Source: Cytophagales bacterium (GTDB lineage Bacteria > Bacteroidota > Bacteroidia > Cytophagales > Cyclobacteriaceae). Taken from it: a stretch of DNA of 64,000 nt. Within the stretch, counting starts at the first letter, position 1, and each line of letters opens with the position of its first letter. The notes under the pieces were generated by a model. It was given only the letters and a program-made list of their open reading frames with translations, was not told where the DNA came from and did not search any database. The stretch is from positions 1 through 64,000 of the forward strand of contig JAFLBQ010000008.1 in NCBI GenBank assembly GCA_017303805.1, written 5' to 3'. Of this stretch, positions 61,285-64,000 are shown piece after piece. Position numbers and translations under genes: made by a program.

Positions 61285-62889
61285 TTAAATCAATATCCTA
61301 ACCGGGTCTTCCAATAATCCTTTTAAGGTTTTTAGAAAAGCAGCCCCGCTGGCGCCATCTACTACCCGGTGGTCGCACGAAAGCGTAACTTTCATCACAT
61401 TGCCAACCGCCAATTGACCATTCTTCACGATGGCTGTTTCTTTTATTCCGCCAACTGCCAGAATGCAAGCATCAGGCGTGTTGATGATGGCCGTAAATTC
61501 TTCTACCCCAAACATGCCGAGGTTAGAAATAGTAAAGGTGCTGCCCTCCCAATCGGCTGGTTGTAATTTTTTATCGTGTGCTTTTTGCGCAAGGTCTTTA
61601 ACTTCCACCGCTATGTGCGATAGCGACTTATTATCGGCAAACCGAACTACCGGCACCAGCAGCCCATCTTTAACCGCTACCGCAACACCAATGTGAATGT
61701 GATGGTTCTTTCTGATTTTATCGCCTTGCCAACTGGAATTGATGTCCGGATGTTGACGCAATGCCGCAGCCGTAGCCTTTAGCACCATATCGTTAAACGA
61801 AATTTTAACCGGTGCAATCTCATTCATGCTTTTACGCGCTTCGATGGCTTTGTCCATGTTAATCTCCATTGTAACATAGAAATGCGGTGCCGTAAACTTG
61901 CTCTCTGAAAGTCTGCGGGCAATGGTTTTACGCATTTGCGATACCGCCACCTCTTCGAAGCTCTCCTGCCCTACTACCTGTGGCAACACAACCGGAGCAG
62001 ACCCTTTCGATTCGGTCTTACCTCCTGCTGCCGGCTTGTACGATTCTACATCGTGCTTGGTAACACGGCCACCTTCACCCGAACCCTGGATTTTACCAAT
62101 ATCGAAGCCTAAATCTTTGGCCATCTTTTTTGCCAATGGCGAGGCTTTGATGCGACCGTCGGTAGTGGTGTGTTCTGTGGTAGTTGCTGGCGCAGTTGTT
62201 TTTGTTTCGGCTTGCGGTGTAGCAGCCTTGGCTGGTGCTGCACCTTTGGCCTGATGTGCTTTAAGTAAGGTTTGCCAATCGGCATCCTTATCGCCAATAA
62301 TAGCAAGCACCCCATTTACAGCAACTGCCTCCTTTTCTTTTGCACCGATATATAAAAGAGTGCCGGTATTGTACGATTCATATTCCATTGTAGCCTTGTC
62401 GGTTTCAACTTCGGCTAGTAATTCGCCCGACTTCACACCATCGCCTACTTTCTTGTGCCACGCAGCAATCACGCCTTCGTTCATGGTATCGCTCATCTTA
62501 GGCATAAGGACAATTTCAGCTTTTATACCCGAGGTGTCGATTGCTTCGGCCACGGCTGTGGCTTCAGTTTTAGGCGCTTCAGCTTTACCAACTGCTTTAG
62601 ATTCTGTGGCACCGGCAGCCACACTCGCCAACAATGCCGAAAAATCTTCGCCCTTGTTTCCTACAATGGCCAGCACATCATTAATCTTTACTGCTTCGCC
62701 TTCTTTGGCCCCCAGGTAAAGCACGGTGCCCGTGTTAAACGATTCGTAATCCATCGTGGCCTTGTCGGTTTCAATTTCGGCCATCAACTCGCCTGATTTT
62801 ACGGTATCGCCTACCTTTTTATGCCATTTGGCGATAACCCCTTCGGTCATGGTATCGCTCATCTTGGGCATGCGCACTAACTCTGCCAT
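61285..62889 (-). CDS. Pyruvate dehydrogenase E2, dihydrolipoamide acetyltransferase (two lipoyl domains)
   Basis: A 534-residue protein. Lipoyl domain 1 (about 1-78) has the lipoylated lysine K43 in E-T-D-K-A-T-M-D. Lipoyl domain 2 (about 128-205) has E-T-D-K-A-T-M-E. Ala/Pro/Thr-rich linkers follow, then an E1/E3-binding domain (about 249-286: S-P-L-A-K-K-M-A) and a catalytic core (about 305-534) ending with C-D-H-R-V-V-D-G (H507, D511). It transfers acetyl groups from E1 to coenzyme A. The E1 and E3 genes are not in the window. Confidence 0.93.
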   Translation of the reverse strand: MAELVRMPKMSDTMTEGVIAKWHKKVGDTVKSGELMAEIETDKATMDYESFNTGTVLYLGAKEGEAVKINDVLAIVGNKGEDFSALLASVAAGATESKAVGKAEAPKTEATAVAEAIDTSGIKAEIVLMPKMSDTMNEGVIAAWHKKVGDGVKSGELLAEVETDKATMEYESYNTGTLLYIGAKEKEAVAVNGVLAIIGDKDADWQTLLKAHQAKGAAPAKAATPQAETKTTAPATTTEHTTTDGRIKASPLAKKMAKDLGFDIGKIQGSGEGGRVTKHDVESYKPAAGGKTESKGSAPVVLPQVVGQESFEEVAVSQMRKTIARRLSESKFTAPHFYVTMEINMDKAIEARKSMNEIAPVKISFNDMVLKATAAALRQHPDINSSWQGDKIRKNHHIHIGVAVAVKDGLLVPVVRFADNKSLSHIAVEVKDLAQKAHDKKLQPADWEGSTFTISNLGMFGVEEFTAIINTPDACILAVGGIKETAIVKNGQLAVGNVMKVTLSCDHRVVDGASGAAFLKTLKGLLEDPVRILI

Positions 62890-62980
62890 GTGTATTTTTA
62901 TTAAGTCGGTTATTTCTTCTGTTGAGGGTCAAAAATAGCCTTATTTGCCCGATTTTCAAGCAATCAAAATCCCGGGTTTC

Positions 62981-64000
62981 TCAAAAATTAATACTGCTAA
63001 GCAATAGTTCGAATCGGGTTGTAGCAGGGTTTAATCCGTAGGAATACCGGAATCCAAAATCGAACTGCGGTAGCGTACGCAACAGGTTTACATCAAATTT
63101 TACTTCGGCCCCGGTGCTGAGGTAGGTGGCACTGTAGGACCGGTTATTTATCAGGCTGCTACCAAAACCATAGTCCAGAAACAAATTGGCCCGCACGCGC
63201 TGCACATTTACCAACGGCCCCAGGTGCACATCGGGGTACCAAACCGGTAGTGTATAATTGCCCGACATGGAGTAAAAGTTTTGAAACCTTGAAATCGCTA
63301 AACCACGGGGCAAGGGTATTTGGTTGCGGAAAGTATAGTTGTTAAGACCGGTGCCGCTACTTACGCGCACATCGGCTATGTAGGCGTTTTGATACGCCCA
63401 ATAACCCCATAACGAATGATGCTTGAATAACCCCGGTGCATACAGTTGGGTTTGCACCGAAACCTGGTTGCCGGAGTAATCGGTTTTATTTGGCGTATCG
63501 AAGTAGTCCAGAAAAAAAGCCATTCCCCATTTACTGTTGATATCGCGCCTGCTGCGTTTTTGCAACATGTAACCGCGCATGCCAAAATAATTATACACCA
63601 GGCTGCCCTTATCTAAATAGTTACGAAAAAAATACTGCGGGTAGTTGGCAGGTAACAAACGTCCACCGCCATCAATGCTGTTTTGAAAATCAGAAATGCT
63701 TTTTACACCTACATAGTTAAACACCGAGAACAAACTTAAAAATCGGGAAGAGGTGGTAAGCAACGGCAGGCGCAACCCGGCTTCCAGGGTTTTCTCCTGC
63801 CAGGTAAACTTAAGGTTTTCGGTTACGGTAGTGGTATCGGTGCCCACCACTTTATCGTAGGTAAGGTTGCCTTCTGTAATTGCCCGGCTGGATTTTGAAA
63901 CCGTTACATCCAATATCGGGTAAGCACCCTGGTAGCTCATGCCGGCACTCCAACTGCCAGTGCGTTCATTTACATCGTACAAATACCCGGCATTAAGCGA
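62981..64000 (-). CDS. C-terminal part of a large outer-membrane beta-barrel protein (5' end outside window)
   Basis: The 340 visible codons open into the right edge without a start. The reading frame is kept to base 64000 (S-L-N-A-G-Y...). The sequence is rich in alternating hydrophobic and aromatic residues: W-S-A-G-M-S-Y-Q-G-A-Y, G-N-L-T-Y, F-N-Y-V-G-V, and a C-terminal F-G-F-R-Y-S-Y...L-L-L-S-S-I-N-F. This fits the outer-membrane barrel of TolB-like/beta-propeller-barrel proteins of Bacteroidota; the N-terminal propeller would lie beyond the window. Role unknown. Confidence 0.65.
   Translation of the reverse strand, partial: SLNAGYLYDVNERTGSWSAGMSYQGAYPILDVTVSKSSRAITEGNLTYDKVVGTDTTTVTENLKFTWQEKTLEAGLRLPLLTTSSRFLSLFSVFNYVGVKSISDFQNSIDGGGRLLPANYPQYFFRNYLDKGSLVYNYFGMRGYMLQKRSRRDINSKWGMAFFLDYFDTPNKTDYSGNQVSVQTQLYAPGLFKHHSLWGYWAYQNAYIADVRVSSGTGLNNYTFRNQIPLPRGLAISRFQNFYSMSGNYTLPVWYPDVHLGPLVNVQRVRANLFLDYGFGSSLINNRSYSATYLSTGAEVKFDVNLLRTLPQFDFGFRYSYGLNPATTRFELLLSSINF

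Overview
The window is a stretch of a Bacteroidota chromosome, most likely Cytophagales-like. The evidence is a gldA-gldF-gldG gliding cassette, a protein with a type IX secretion C-terminal sorting domain, PorT-like and GIN-domain proteins, several TANNTTTG-type -7 boxes, and starts that mostly lack Shine-Dalgarno sequences. Nothing indicates a phage, plasmid or genomic island. Most genes are chromosomal housekeeping and envelope genes. I cannot name the genus.

Layout. 0-2.4 kb: the edge of a surface protein gene, then a flotillin/NfeD-type membrane pair. 2.5-8 kb: dnaN, then on the same strand a four-gene cassette of DUF4340 protein, GldG, GldF and GldA (transcribed gldA to DUF4340). 8.1-11.2 kb: a periplasmic thiol-disulfide protein, an unknown 153-residue protein and a polyprenyl diphosphate synthase. 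11.2-19.9 kb: a block rich in cation transport, with MscS, CorA, a CNNM/CorC-type CBS protein, a Ca2+/Na+ exchanger, NDH-2 and Kup. 20-22.3 kb: a YdjI-like SPFH protein fused to a GYF_2 domain, followed by a double zinc-ribbon membrane protein. 22.4-30.6 kb: three tandem MacB/FtsX-type permeases without an ATPase, then a GIN-domain protein. 30.6-42.6 kb: mixed envelope and secreted proteins (T9SS cargo, esterases, metallophosphoesterase, YfhO, Uma2) and a fourth FtsX-type permease. 42.9-46.5 kb: a sodium/solute symporter, a WYL regulator and a broken REP-associated tyrosine transposase between REP-like palindromes. 46.6-54.5 kb: purL, a GH51 arabinofuranosidase and PEP carboxylase. 54.7-64 kb: a DUF4136 lipoprotein, tRNA-Gln, prs, ribosomal protein L25, pth, an aminotransferase, an AI-2E family protein, hslV, pyruvate dehydrogenase E2 and the end of an outer-membrane barrel protein.

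The least explained structure is in non-coding DNA. Three arrays of degenerate 7-bp repeats lie exactly at gene 3' ends: purL/GH51 (50281-50371), PEPC (about 51920-51975) and a SnoaL-like lipoprotein (35221-35276). In several of these the stop codon lies inside a repeat unit. The REP/RAYT locus and a 32-residue lysine-rich peptide gene at 33488 are also notable.

Functional links seen: prs-rplY-pth is a widely conserved order; CorA and the CNNM-type protein converge on each other; the gldAFG-DUF4340 genes overlap or nearly touch and look like one transcript. All product names come from motif reading without database searches.
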